Positions 34,266-43,830 of a stretch of DNA of 64,000 nt are shown here, in pieces. Both the position numbers and the translations under genes were made by a program. Location of the stretch: NCBI RefSeq assembly GCF_020497125.1, contig NC_059080.1, forward strand, positions 71,158,618-71,222,617. The letters run 5' to 3'. This stretch comes from Mauremys mutica. Its lineage: Eukaryota; Chordata; Testudines; Geoemydidae. Position 1 is the stretch's first letter. The number at the start of each line of letters is the position of its first letter. The notes under the pieces were generated by a model. It was not told the DNA's origin. It ran no database searches and was given only the letters and a program-made list of their open reading frames with translations.

Positions 34266-37230
34266 CTAATAGCCATTTATGGACTTAGCCACCATGAATT
34301 TATCCAGTCCCCTTTTAAACATTGTTATAGTCCTAGCCTTCACAACCTCCTCAGGTAAGGAGTTCCACAAGTTGACTGTGCGCTGCGTGAAGAAGAACTT
34401 CCTTTTATTTGTTTTAAACCTGCTGCCTATTATTTTCATTTGGTGACCCCTAGTTCTTGTATTATGGGAATAAGTAAATAACTTTTCCTTATCCACTTTC
34501 TCAACATCACTCATGATTTTATATACCTCTATCATGTCCCCCCTTAGTCTTCTCTTTTCCAAGCTGAAGAGTCCTAGCCTCTTTAATCTTTCCTCATATG
34601 GGACCCTCTCTAAACCCCTAATCATTTTAGTTGCCCTTTTCTGAACCTTTTCTAGTGCTAGAATATCTTTTTTGAGGTGAGGAGACCACATTTGTACACA
34701 GTATTTGAGATGTGGGCATACCATGGATCTATATAAGGGCAATAATACATTCTCAGTCTTATTCTCCTTCCCCTTTTTAATGATTCCTAACATCCTGTTT
34801 GCTTTTTTGACCGCCTCTGCACACTGCGTGGACATCTTCAGAGAACTATCCACGATGACGCCAAGATCTTTTTCCTGACTCGTTGTAGCTAAATTAGCCC
34901 CCATCATGTTGTATGTATAGTTGGGGTTATTTTTTCCAATGTGCATTACTTTACATTTATCCACATTAAATTTCATTTGCCATTTTGTTGCCCAATCACT
35001 TAGTTTTGTGAGATCTTTTTGAATTTCTTCACAATCTGCTTTGGTCTTAACTATCTTGAGCAGTTTAGTATCATCTGCAAACTTGGCCACCTCACTGTTT
35101 ACCCCTTTCTCCAGATCATTTATGAATAAATTGAATAGGATTGGTCCTAGGACTGACCCTTGGGGAACACCACTAGTTACCCCTCTCCATTCTGAGAATT
35201 TACCATTAATTCCTACCCTTTGTTCCCTGTCCTTTAACCAGTTCTCAGTCCATGAAAGGACCTTCCCTTTTATCCCATGACAGCTTAATTTACGTAAGAG
35301 CCTTTGGTGAGGGACCTTGTCAAAGGCTTTCTGGAAATCTAAGTACACTATGTCCACCGGATCCCCCTTGTCCACATGTTTGTTGACCCCTTCAAAGAAC
35401 TCTAATAGATTAGTAAGACACGATTTCCCTTTACAGAAACCATGTTGACTATTGCTCAAGAGTTTGTTTTTCTATGTGTCTGACAATTTTATTCTTTACT
35501 ATTGTTTCAACTAATTTGCCCGGTACCGACGTTAGACTTACCGGTCTGTAATTGCCGGGATCACCCCTAGAGCCCTTTTTAAATATTGGCGTTACACTAG
35601 CTAACTTCCAGTCATTGGGTACTGAAGCCGATTTAAAGGACAGGTTACAAACCTTAGTTAATAGTTCTGCAACTTCACATTTGAGTTCTTTCAGAACTCT
35701 TGGGTGAATGCCATCTGGTCCCGGTGACTTGTTAATGTTGAGTTTATCAATTAATTCCAAAACCTCCTCTAGTGACACTTCAATCTGTGACAGTTCCTCA
35801 GATTTGTCACCTACAAAAGCCAGCTCAGGTTTGGGAATCTCCCTAACATCCTCAGCCGTGAAGACTGAAGCAAAGAATCCATTTAGTTTCTCTGCAATGA
35901 CTTTATCGTCTTTAAGCGCTCCTTTTGTATTTTGATCATTAAGGGGCCCCACTGGTTGTTTGGCAGGCTTCCTGCTTCTGATGTACTTAAAACATTTTAT
36001 TACCTTTTGGAGTTTTTGGCTAGTCGTTCCTCAAACTCCTCTTTGGCTTTTCTTATTACACTCTTGCACTTAAGTTGGCAGTGTTTGTGCTCCTTTCTAT
36101 TTGCCTCATTAGGATTTGACTTCCACTTTTTAAAGGAAGTATTTTTCTCTCACTGCTTCTTTTACATGGTTGTTAAGCCACAGTGGCTCTTTTTTAGTTC
36201 TTTTACTGTTTTTCTTAATTTGGGGTATACACTGAAGTTGGGCCTCTATTATGGTGTCTTTAAAAAGGGCCCATGCAACTTGCAGGGATTTCACTTTAGT
36301 CACTGTACCTTTTAACTTTTGTATAACTAACCCCCTCATTTTTGTATAGTTCCCCCTTTTGAAATTAAATGCCACAGTGTCAGGCAGTTGTATTCTTCCC
36401 ACCACAGGGATGTTGAATGCTATTGTATTATGGTCACTATTTCCAAGCGGTCCTGCTATAGTTACCTCTTGGACCAGCTCCTGCGCTCCACTCAGGATTA
36501 AATCTAGAGTCGCCTCTCCCCTTGTGGGTTCCCGTACCAGCTGCTCCATGAAGCAGTCATTTAAAGTATCGAGAAATTTTATCTCTGCATTTCATCCTGA
36601 AGTGAAATGTTCCCAGTCAATATGGGGATAATTGAAATCCCCCACTATTATTGGGTTCTTAATTTTGATAGCCTCTCTAATTTCCCTTAGCATTTCATCA
36701 TCACTATTACTGTCCTGGTCAGGTGGTCGATAATAGATCCCTAATGTTATATTTTTACTAGAGCATGACATTTCTATCCATAGAGACTCTATGGAACATG
36801 TGGATTCGCTTAAGATTTTTACTTCATTTGAATCTACACTTTCTTTCACATATAGTGCCACTCCTCCCCCTGCACGACCTGTTCTGTCCTTCCGATATAT
36901 TTTCTACCCTGGAATGATTGTGTCCCATTGGTTGCTCTCAGTACACCAGGTTTCTGTGATGCCTATTATATCTATATCCTCCTTTATCACAAGGCACTCT
37001 AGTTCACCCATCTTATTATTTAGACTTCTGGCATTTGTGTACAAGCACTTTAAAAACTTGTCCCTGTTTATTAGCCTGCCTTTTTCTGATGTGCCAGATT
37101 CTTTTTTATGTGACTGTTTATCATCTGATCTGGCCCTTACATTGTACTTTTCAGTCTTCTGCTCCTGACTATAACCTGGAGATTCTCTATCATCAGACTC
37201 TCCCCTAAGAGAAGTCTGTGTCCGATCCAC
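34266..37230 (-). pseudogene. CR1 ORF2: endonuclease and reverse transcriptase, lightly damaged
   Basis: The AP-type endonuclease domain (36130-37230) shows LYTNARSLNNKM, GITETW, GDFNYPHIDW and SDHNTIAF. The reverse transcriptase (34266-35952) shows [24 protein letters not shown] (motif A), [12 protein letters not shown] and KFADDTKL (motif C, the catalytic Asp pair). The C-terminal region has [14 protein letters not shown]. The enzyme nicks DNA and copies CR1 RNA into the nick. Damage seen is a stop at 36904 (PG*KIYRKDR), a stop at 36592 from TGA, compensating one-base shifts near 36130 and 36010, and a one-base shift at about 35450-35460 before [13 protein letters not shown]. The frame is otherwise continuous. 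Confidence 0.9.
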
Positions 37231-37265
37231 ATGCTCCTCTGCAGCAGTCGGCTTTCCCCCATCTC

Positions 37266-38163
37266 CTAGTTTAAAAACTGCTCTACAACCTTTTTAATGT
37301 TTAGTGCCAGCAGTCTGGTTCCACTTTGGTTTAGGTGGAGCCCATCTCTCCTGTATAGGCTCCTCCCATCCCAGAAGTTACCCCAGTTCCTAATGAACGT
37401 GAACCCCTCCTCTCTACACCATCGTCTCATCCACGCATTGAGACTCTGAAGCTCCGCCTGCCTACCTGGCCCTGTGCGTGGAACTGGGAGCATTTCTGAA
37501 AATGCCACCATAGAGGTCCTGGATTTCAGTCTCTTCCCTAGCAGCCTAAATTTGGCTTCCAGGACATCTCTCCTACCCTTCCCTATGTCATTGGTACCTA
37601 CATGTACCACGACCACCGGCTCCTCCCCAGCACTACACGTAAGTCTGTCTAGATGCCTCGAGAGATCCACAACCTTCGCACCAGGCAGGCAAGTCACCAT
37701 ACGGTTCTCCCGGTCATCACAGACCCAGCTATCTACATTTCTAATAATCGAATCTCCCATTACTAACACCTGCCTTTTCCTAGAAACTGGAGTTCCCTCC
37801 CCCGGAGAGGCAACCCCAGCACCATCTGGAAGGAGGGTCCCAACTATGGGAAGGTTTCCCTCTGCTCCCATTGACTGCTCTGCTTCCCTGGGCCTTTCTT
37901 CCTCCTCAACAGCACAGGAGCTGTCTGAGCGGAGGTGGGACAATTCTACAGTGTCCCGGAAAGCCTCATCAACATACCTCTCTTAGCTCCTCCAGTTCAG
38001 CCACCCTGGCCTCCAAAGTCCGTACATGGTCTCTGAGGGCCAGGAGCTCCTTGCACCGACTGCACACATACGCCACCCGCCCACAGGGCAGGTAATCATA
38101 CATGCAACACTCAGCGCAATAAACTGGATAGCCCCCACCCTGCTGCTGGGCTTCTGCCTGCAT
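37266..38163 (-). pseudogene. CR1 ORF1: zinc-ribbon/coiled-coil and SGNH esterase domain
   Basis: The N-terminal part (37969-38163) has paired cysteines (YCAECCMYDYLPCG and CSRCKELL) followed by a heptad-like TLEARVAELEELRE. A small shift near 37975, in a GAGAG repeat, separates it from the C-terminal part (37266-37943). That part has SGNH-hydrolase blocks: GDSIIRN (block I), VHVGTNDIG (block III) and DGLHLNQSG (block V with Asp and His). CR1 ORF1 proteins of this esterase-bearing type are known. The protein probably binds RNA or lipids during retrotransposition. The esterase frame of 225 residues is fully open. Confidence 0.85.
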
Positions 38164-38304
38164 TGTCTCCTAGTTAGTGAAAGGGTGGTTTAAAGAAAGA
38201 GGTTTTGAATGTAGTTTGGTTTATAGGTTTTAGGGGGGGGCACAGGGAAGGGGTAACAGCCAGCGAGGGACTCCCACTCCCCTTCTAAACTCCCTTGCGA
38301 AACA

Positions 38305-38400
38305 GACTCAATACAGGGGTAATTGGTGAGATTTAATGGCCTCTGATACTCAAGAGGTCAGAGTAGCTGATCTAACCGTCCCTTCTGGCCATTAGAATGA
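38305..38400 (+). repeat. 3' end of the split old CR1
   Basis: GACTCAATACAGGGGTAATT, then AGGTCAGAGTAGCTGATC and CCCTTCTGGCCATTAGAATG, form the plus-strand CR1 3' signature. They continue the element that stops at 34053. Confidence 0.8.
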
Positions 38401-38782
38401 ATCCCTTGCAATTTAAGACAGATTTTGGTTAGGAGGGTAGACTATAAAGTTTTCAAACATTGACTGAGATGTTTACATAGTGTTTTTTTTTAAATACTTG
38501 TGTATTTTAGGATCTGATCATGCAACTGCATCCTCATGGAGGAGAGGAAGGACTATCTTCAGGGCAGCCAAGTCACAGGCATTAAAAGAAAATGCAGCAG
38601 GGATGTTACTCATAAGGTTGGGGGAGGGGAGACTGAATAATTTGCCAGGAAATCATATGTTGCCAAGCAAAGCAGTACCCTTCTTTTGGGGTTTATTATA
38701 AGAAACACATAAGCAAGTTTTCTTCAGGCTTCCCTACTAAAATAAAGGCAAAAGCCATCATCTTGCCACTACTATTCACCAA

Positions 38783-38881
38783 CTACTATTCTAATGCATC
38801 CGACGAAGTGCGTATTCACCCATGAAAGCTCATGCTCCAAAATGTCTGTTAGTCTATAAGGTGTCACAGACGTCTTTGCTG
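38783..38881 (+). mobile_element. Penelope-type fragment with 11-bp target duplication and hammerhead-like core
   Basis: The sequence is the same family as 14314-14404. It has CCGACGA (38800-38806), a stem II with one mismatch around ATTC, then GAAAGCTCATGCTCC and TGTTAGTCTATAAGGTG. It is flanked by identical 11-bp direct repeats CTATTCACCAA at 38772-38782 and 38882-38892. These identify it as a discrete insertion rather than a remnant of a longer element. Stem II here is GTGCGT against ACCCAT, so the ribozyme is weakened. Confidence 0.6.
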
Positions 38882-39363
38882 CTATTCACCAAGTGTTTCT
38901 ATTAAAGTCATTGGCAGCTACGATAACTGACATGTGGAAGGTGCTGAGTTATCACCATGTATTTCCCCTCTTTTAACTGTAGGCACTCAACATCAGCATT
39001 AATTTTAGTTCTCCTTAGAGCTCCTTACTAGAGGCAAAAAAAAAAACAACCCACCCCACTGTATCCATTGCTAAAACATGAGGACTTTATCTCTAGTAGT
39101 ATATACCTTACACCATTTAAACAAAATATTTATATTTGTAGTAAAGAAGCAAAAGTAAACTGTAGTTGGAAGATTACTCTGAGATGCCTGTTGTAACAAC
39201 CCTTAGTTTTTTCCTTTTGTGCATCAATTTTCTCACTGTAAATGAGAATTTCCTTTTTATCAGCTGTTCAAAAATGCCTTATCTACAAAACACTCGATAG
39301 AACTGAGACAGCCAAGAAGTGTTGTACTTGCATTTTGTTCTATTACTATAAAATGAGCGTGGT

Positions 39364-39391
39364 TCACACACACATACACACACACACACAT
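39364..39391. repeat. (CA)n microsatellite
   Basis: An imperfect CA dinucleotide run with one TA interruption. Confidence 0.85.
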
Positions 39392-39928
39392 ACTGTCGAG
39401 TGAGAAGTGATGTAAGAGCCTCTAGAATAGCATCTCATTTTTTATCGTTTTCCTGAGAAACCCCTAACCTTATTCTGATTGTCTTGTTTGTTTTTCTGTT
39501 CAGTGTTTAAGCCCCAAAAACCATTAGAAATAAAGCATTTAACTTAAATCCAAAACCAATAAATGGACAGCTTTTTTAAAAGCCCCTTTATCTTTCTGAT
39601 CTCTAGATTTCATTTGTATACACACAAATGTATTCAGATAACCAGAAATTTAAAAGTACCTTGTCAAATACTAAGTACAGTGTTAAAATACAATTTAATA
39701 TTTTTTGCATACAGTGATTTCTACCCATATTTTGCTCTTCCTAAATTATGCATCATCTGGTTTCTCTTTAAAACCCTAGACACCATTGTTTTACTTCAAC
39801 AGTTTTACAAAATGATTTTTTCAAAAAAGGCATGGTAGAAGTATCCTTTCTGACTGATATGTACTAGAAAAATAAATACAGAAAGCTGCACATCTGAGAA
39901 TATTACTAGTTTAAAAAACAAATTCCCC

Positions 39929-40125
39929 AATGTAACTCTTGCTGTTTTATATAGTTACACTTAGTGAATTCATCTGTTATTAATATTAGTACTATATGCT
40001 ACACCTTTTTACTGTTTTTACCTCAAACTGTTATTTTCTTAAATAACCAGCATGAAAGCTCTGCTAGAATCTGCTGCTATTTCATTTTTATAGCACTTAG
40101 TTTATACTATTGCTATAGAAATGAT
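39929..40125 (+). repeat. Inverted duplication, left arm (197 bp)
   Basis: This arm is the reverse complement of 41788-42026 at roughly 90 percent identity by eye, once a 42-bp tandem duplication in the right arm is discounted. Shared blocks include TAGTTACACTTAGTGAATTC, ATATGCTACACCTTTTTACT, GTTTTTACCTCAAACT and TTTTTATAGCACTTAGTTTA. Confidence 0.9.
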
Positions 40126-40539
40126 CTTGTGCCAAAGTGAAATCAACACTATGTTCCAAGGAGCTGAAAATCATGCTCTCAGGGAGAGAAAAATTGCTGG
40201 AAAGCGTATATTAAAAGCAAACAACTGCTAGTTAAACAATCTTACATCTCACTGAATATTTAGGGTGAAATGTAATTTTCTAATGTCCTACTATACGTTC
40301 CTCGGAACTCCCACTTTCTCTAACACCCGGTGAGATTTTTCTCTGCTAGAAAGCCATGCTAATACCTTATCCTTGCCTCAGAGTTGTTAATGTTCACTAT
40401 CTGTATCACTATTTTTACGGAGGTAGTGTTGCGCTGGCAAAGAGAAGAGAGATTTTAAAATTCTCCCTGAAGCAGAGCTCCTTCACGGCTTTGCTATTAA
40501 TAATGATTAAGGTTACTGGGACCCTTCACAGCAAAAGTT

Positions 40540-41430
40540 TTTTGAAAGGCGCTGAGCACCTGCCAGTCACCGGCGGGAAGGTGGCTACAGGTTCCTATGA
40601 GCAATTACACGCATCGCCCCCTTCGTGCCGGAGGTAAGGAAGCGCCACAAGCCAAGGGGGGCTGAGTGTTGGGCAGTACGTAACGGGGCATCTACCAGCC
40701 CCCTGAGCACCCCGCTCCTTCTCGTTCACTGCCCCGCTAGCCTGCCCCCCGTGCCCTTGCCCCGGCAGCCCGTTTACACCGCCGCTCCCCGAGCGCTTCG
40801 CTCCGCAGTGTCCTCACCGCAGGCTGCTCCGCCGCGGGCAGGAGGGGAGCCTGCCCCGGGGCTCTCTGCGCCCCAAGCCGCCTGCCCGGGCTCCCCCTCC
40901 GCACCCGGCTCGCTCCTCGCCCGCGGTCTCCGCTGCCCCCGGGAGCCGGCTCGCTCCCAGGGACGCCTTTGGCTCGGGGCGGGGGCAGCCCGGCTCCTAC
41001 CTGGGAACGGTCAGCAGCGAGTGGCCGGCCATGGCGGGGAGCGGCGAGGACAGGAGACGAGCCCCGGGCTCTGGCGGCGTCAGGGGACGAGCGAGGGCGC
41101 AGGGCGCTCCGCTGCTGCCGGCGCACTGCTCCAGCCCGGCTACGCGCCGCGCGCCGCCCTCTGCCTCGCTCCTCCCCCCGCTACTTCCCTCCCGCCGCAG
41201 CCCCGGGAGAAGGGCGCAGGCCGGAGCCGCGGCAGCCCGCTGAGTCCGGGCCCCCGAATTCCACCCCGACTGCCCCCTGAATTCCGAGCCCTGCTGCCAC
41301 GGAAACCGGAATCCGGCACCTGCACCCCGCTGATCCTCGGCCCTGCTGCTGCCCCAACTTTCACGGCAAGGTCAGAGAGTCCGTGGAGTTGCTCTCCCTG
41401 CACCAAAAGATTCCGGACCTCCATGCATCC
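40540..41430. promoter_or_regulatory. CpG island, candidate promoter
   Basis: The segment is strikingly GC-rich with dense CpG and repeated CCGCCC-, GGGGCGGGG- and GCCCCGGG-type blocks. It sits in an AT-rich neighbourhood and does not look like any transposon here. Such islands normally mark vertebrate promoters. Possible initiation contexts and splice donors occur on both strands (minus ATG at 41030-41032 with donor at 40995-41000; plus donor GAGGTAAGG near 40628-40636). The direction of transcription is undetermined. The long plus-strand frame at 40625-41542 looks like a composition artefact. Confidence 0.6.
41001..41032 (-). CDS. Candidate first coding exon of an unidentified gene
   Basis: On the minus strand a strong Kozak start, CCCCGCCATGG, opens a frame reading MAGHSLLTVP. 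Ten codons later it reaches a consensus splice donor, CCCAG|GTAGGA, at 41000/41001. This is the usual shape of a short first coding exon in a CpG-island promoter. I do not recognise the peptide and no later exon is identifiable in the window. CCATGG is palindromic, so the plus strand also has a well-placed ATG at 41031 (MAGSGEDRRRAPG), but that frame lacks an early donor. Treat this as a hypothesis. Confidence 0.25.
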
Positions 41431-41787
41431 TGGCACGTCAGTGCCACAAAAATCCCAGCTCTGGCACATGTATCTTGCCCCCAGCCCCAAGCTGTACAAT
41501 CTAAGTGAAAACACTAGTAGCTGTTCCTCCTCCTCTAGATAAATCTGCCCCCCTGATGCATCTCAGGACAGTAGCACTGGAAAAAACAGCTCTGAAGCTT
41601 GCCAATTTTTAACTCCAGTTCCCCCCAAATTCTACTAAATAAACAGTAGCTCCTGATGTACCAAAATATCCAAACTCTGTTGTAAGCTGGCACTGCAAAA
41701 ATGGGTATTTGGTACCAGGATCCTCTGCAATCCAGTTAATTTTTCTGAGCACAAACTCAAATATGATAAATAGACTTAAAATATAGT

Positions 41788-42026
41788 ATAATTTCTATAG
41801 CAGTAGTGTAAACTAAGTGCTATAAAAATGAAATGGCAGCAGATTCTCGCATGGCTTTTGTACTGGTTATTTAAGAAAAAATAGTTTGAGGTAAAAACAG
41901 TAAAAAGGTGTAGCATATAGCACTGAATATTAATAACATATGAATTCACTAAGTGTAACTAGCACTGAATATTAATAACATATGAATTCACTAAGTGTAA
42001 CTATGTGAAGCAGCAAGAGTTACATT
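41788..42026 (-). repeat. Inverted duplication, right arm, with internal 42-bp duplication
   Basis: This is the reverse complement of 39929-40125. The arm is 239 bp. Removing one of the two 42-bp units leaves 197 bp, the length of the left arm. It joins immediately to an inverted CR1 snippet at 42027. Confidence 0.9.
41919..42002. repeat. Perfect 42-bp tandem duplication
   Basis: Two adjacent identical units, 41919-41960 and 41961-42002, each start AGCACTGAATATTAATAACA and end AGTGTAACT. The left arm of the inverted duplication has a single unit. Confidence 0.95.
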
Positions 42027-42085
42027 TAAAATAAAGATAAATGAAGGGAATAAAGAGGACCTGGAGAATTATAGATCAATCGGCC
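42027..42085 (+). repeat. Inverted CR1 snippet, copy of 42636-42696
   Basis: TTAAAATAAAGATAAATGAA through ACCTGGAGAATTATAGATCA is the reverse complement of 42636-42696, with about four differences. It encodes the CR1 stretch INEGNKEDLENYRS. CR1 similarity exists on neither side of this snippet. Confidence 0.85.
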
Positions 42086-42299
42086 ACATTTGGACTCTAC
42101 ACAGTAGAATTCAGGAATTGGTGGCCCAAAGTTTACTCTGCCAAGACTCATATGCTCTTGCACTGGGATGTGCTGAAGCCTGGATTCTTCTGGTCATGCA
42201 GGAGTAGTAGCATCTGTTGTCTATTTTGATTGTACTATTTGAGAAGAGAGGGGGCCAAAAAGTGGTAGGATCCAGAAGGATCAGAGTTTTTATGGTGTT

Positions 42300-43830
42300 T
42301 CCAACAGGGATGCATTGATGTCCTTTTTGAGTACAGTCTTTCAACCAGTTGTGCACCCACCCAGTAGTAATATCTAGACTACATTTCCCTAGTTTGCTTA
42401 TGAGAATGTCATGTGGGGCTTCATCAAAAGCCTTACTAAAATCGAGATATATCACCTCTACTCTTTCACCTCTATCCACTAAGCTAGTAACCCTGTAAAG
42501 AAAGAAATTAAGTTGGTTCGTCATGATTTGTTCTTAACAAATCTGTGCTTGCTATTCCTTAAAACTGTTATCCTCTCTTGGAGCTTACCAATTGTATAAT
42601 AATTTGTTCCATTATCTTTCCAGCTATTGAAGTTAGGCTGACTGATCTATAATTCTCCAGGTCCTCTTTATTCCCTTCATTTATCTTTATTTTTAAGATA
42701 GTTACTATGTTTGCCCATCTCCAGTCTGCTGGGCTCTCACCCATCCTCCATGAGTTCTCAAAGACAATTCCTACTGGTTCTTGGATTGCTTCAGGTAGTT
42801 CCTTGAGTATGCTAGGGTGAATTCCTTTAGGCACTGCTGACTTGAGTACATCTAACTCATCTAAATAGTCTTTAACCTGTTCTTTCTCTATTTTGGCTTG
42901 CAGTCCTCTCCCATGTTTATATTCATTGTGTTTTCAGTATCAGGTCAAATGGATCTTTTTAGTGAAGGCTGAAGCAAAATAGACATTTAACATCTTAACC
43001 TTCTTGATGGCATCTGTTTTTAGCTTTCCTTCCTTGCTAAGCAGAGGACCTACAGTTTCCTTTGTCTTTCTCTTGCTCCTAATATATTTATAGACCCTCT
43101 TTTTATTGTCTTTTATGTTCCTAGCTGTGTGGAACTCATTTTGTGTCTTAGCCTTTCTGATTTTTGTCCCTACATGTCTGTGCTATTCTTTTGGACTCAT
43201 TCTTAGTAATTTGTCCATGTTTCCACTTTTAGTAGGATTCCTTTTGGATTTTCAGTTGACTGAAGAGCTCCTGATGGAGCCCTATTGGCCACTTACTATT
43301 CTTTTTATCTTTGCGACTCATCAGGATAGTTTGCTATTGTACCTTTAGTATTGTCTCTTTGAGAAACTGCCAGCCCTCCTGAACTCCTGTTTCCCTTACA
43401 TTTTCTTCTCATGGAACCTTATTTACCAGTTCCCTGAGTTTTTTAAAGTCTGCTTTTTTAAAAAAGTCCATTCTCATTAATCACTACTTCCTTTCCTTGG
43501 CCAAATAAAATGTATAATTTCATGATCACTTTCACTTAAATTGGCTTCAACCTTCAGATTCACAACCAATTCCTGCCTGTTAGTTAGAATCAAATCTAAA
43601 ATAGTTGTCCCCATGGTTACCTGATTTCTGAAACAAAAAAGTTGTCCCCGATGTATTCCAAGAACTTATTGGAAATTGGGTTTTGCCATATTATTTTTCC
43701 AACAGATGTCTGGGTAGTTAGTTCCCTGTTAATACCATCTCTTGTGTTTTTGATATTTCTGTTATTGTTTCTGTGCTTCATGCACCAATTCCTCCTGATC
43801 AGGTAAAAGCTGCACAATGTGATCATTCAC
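42300..43830 (-). pseudogene. CR1 LINE relic (endonuclease to reverse transcriptase)
   Basis: The minus strand carries the endonuclease end (43617-43826; [12 protein letters not shown]), a decayed linker, then the reverse transcriptase start (42568-42834; GIHPSILKELPEA, WRWANIVTILK and ENYRSVSLTSIAGKIMEQII). Motif A follows (42400-42524; VEVIYLDFSKAFDEAPHDIL). The element is cut off at about 42300, before the FADD motif, so its 3' half is missing. Several stops and shifts are present. Confidence 0.8.

Larger units (their letters stand above)
34054..38299 (-). mobile_element. Near full-length CR1 LINE, 4.25 kb, inserted in an older CR1
   Basis: Read on the minus strand this element has a GC-rich 5' UTR (about 38165-38299), ORF1 (37266-38163) and ORF2 (34266-37230). 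Its 3' UTR contains GGTCTGACCCGGTATGGCCG and it ends near 34061 in a degraded TTCTTATG-type tail. A possible 5-bp target duplication AAACA lies at 34049-34053 and 38300-38304. Most CR1 copies are severely 5' truncated, so a 4.25-kb copy with both ORFs is unusual. Only a few lesions separate it from an intact element, so it is much younger than its host CR1. Confidence 0.85.
38401..39928. other. Unique DNA with a Penelope-type insertion and a CA repeat
   Basis: Apart from 38783-38881 and a (CA)n run at 39364-39391, no features were seen. The open frames at 38480-38701 and 39563-39838 are unremarkable. Confidence 0.5.

Noticed and set aside
34266..35459. 397-codon reverse-transcriptase frame as a host or retroviral gene
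   Set aside because: The motifs and flanking 3' UTR are those of CR1, a non-LTR retrotransposon. There are no LTRs, protease or envelope.
40625..41542. 305-codon plus-strand open frame in the CpG island
   Set aside because: Pro/Ala/Arg-rich translation expected from CpG-rich DNA. Overlapping long frames occur on the other strand and in other frames, and no domain or splice structure supports it.
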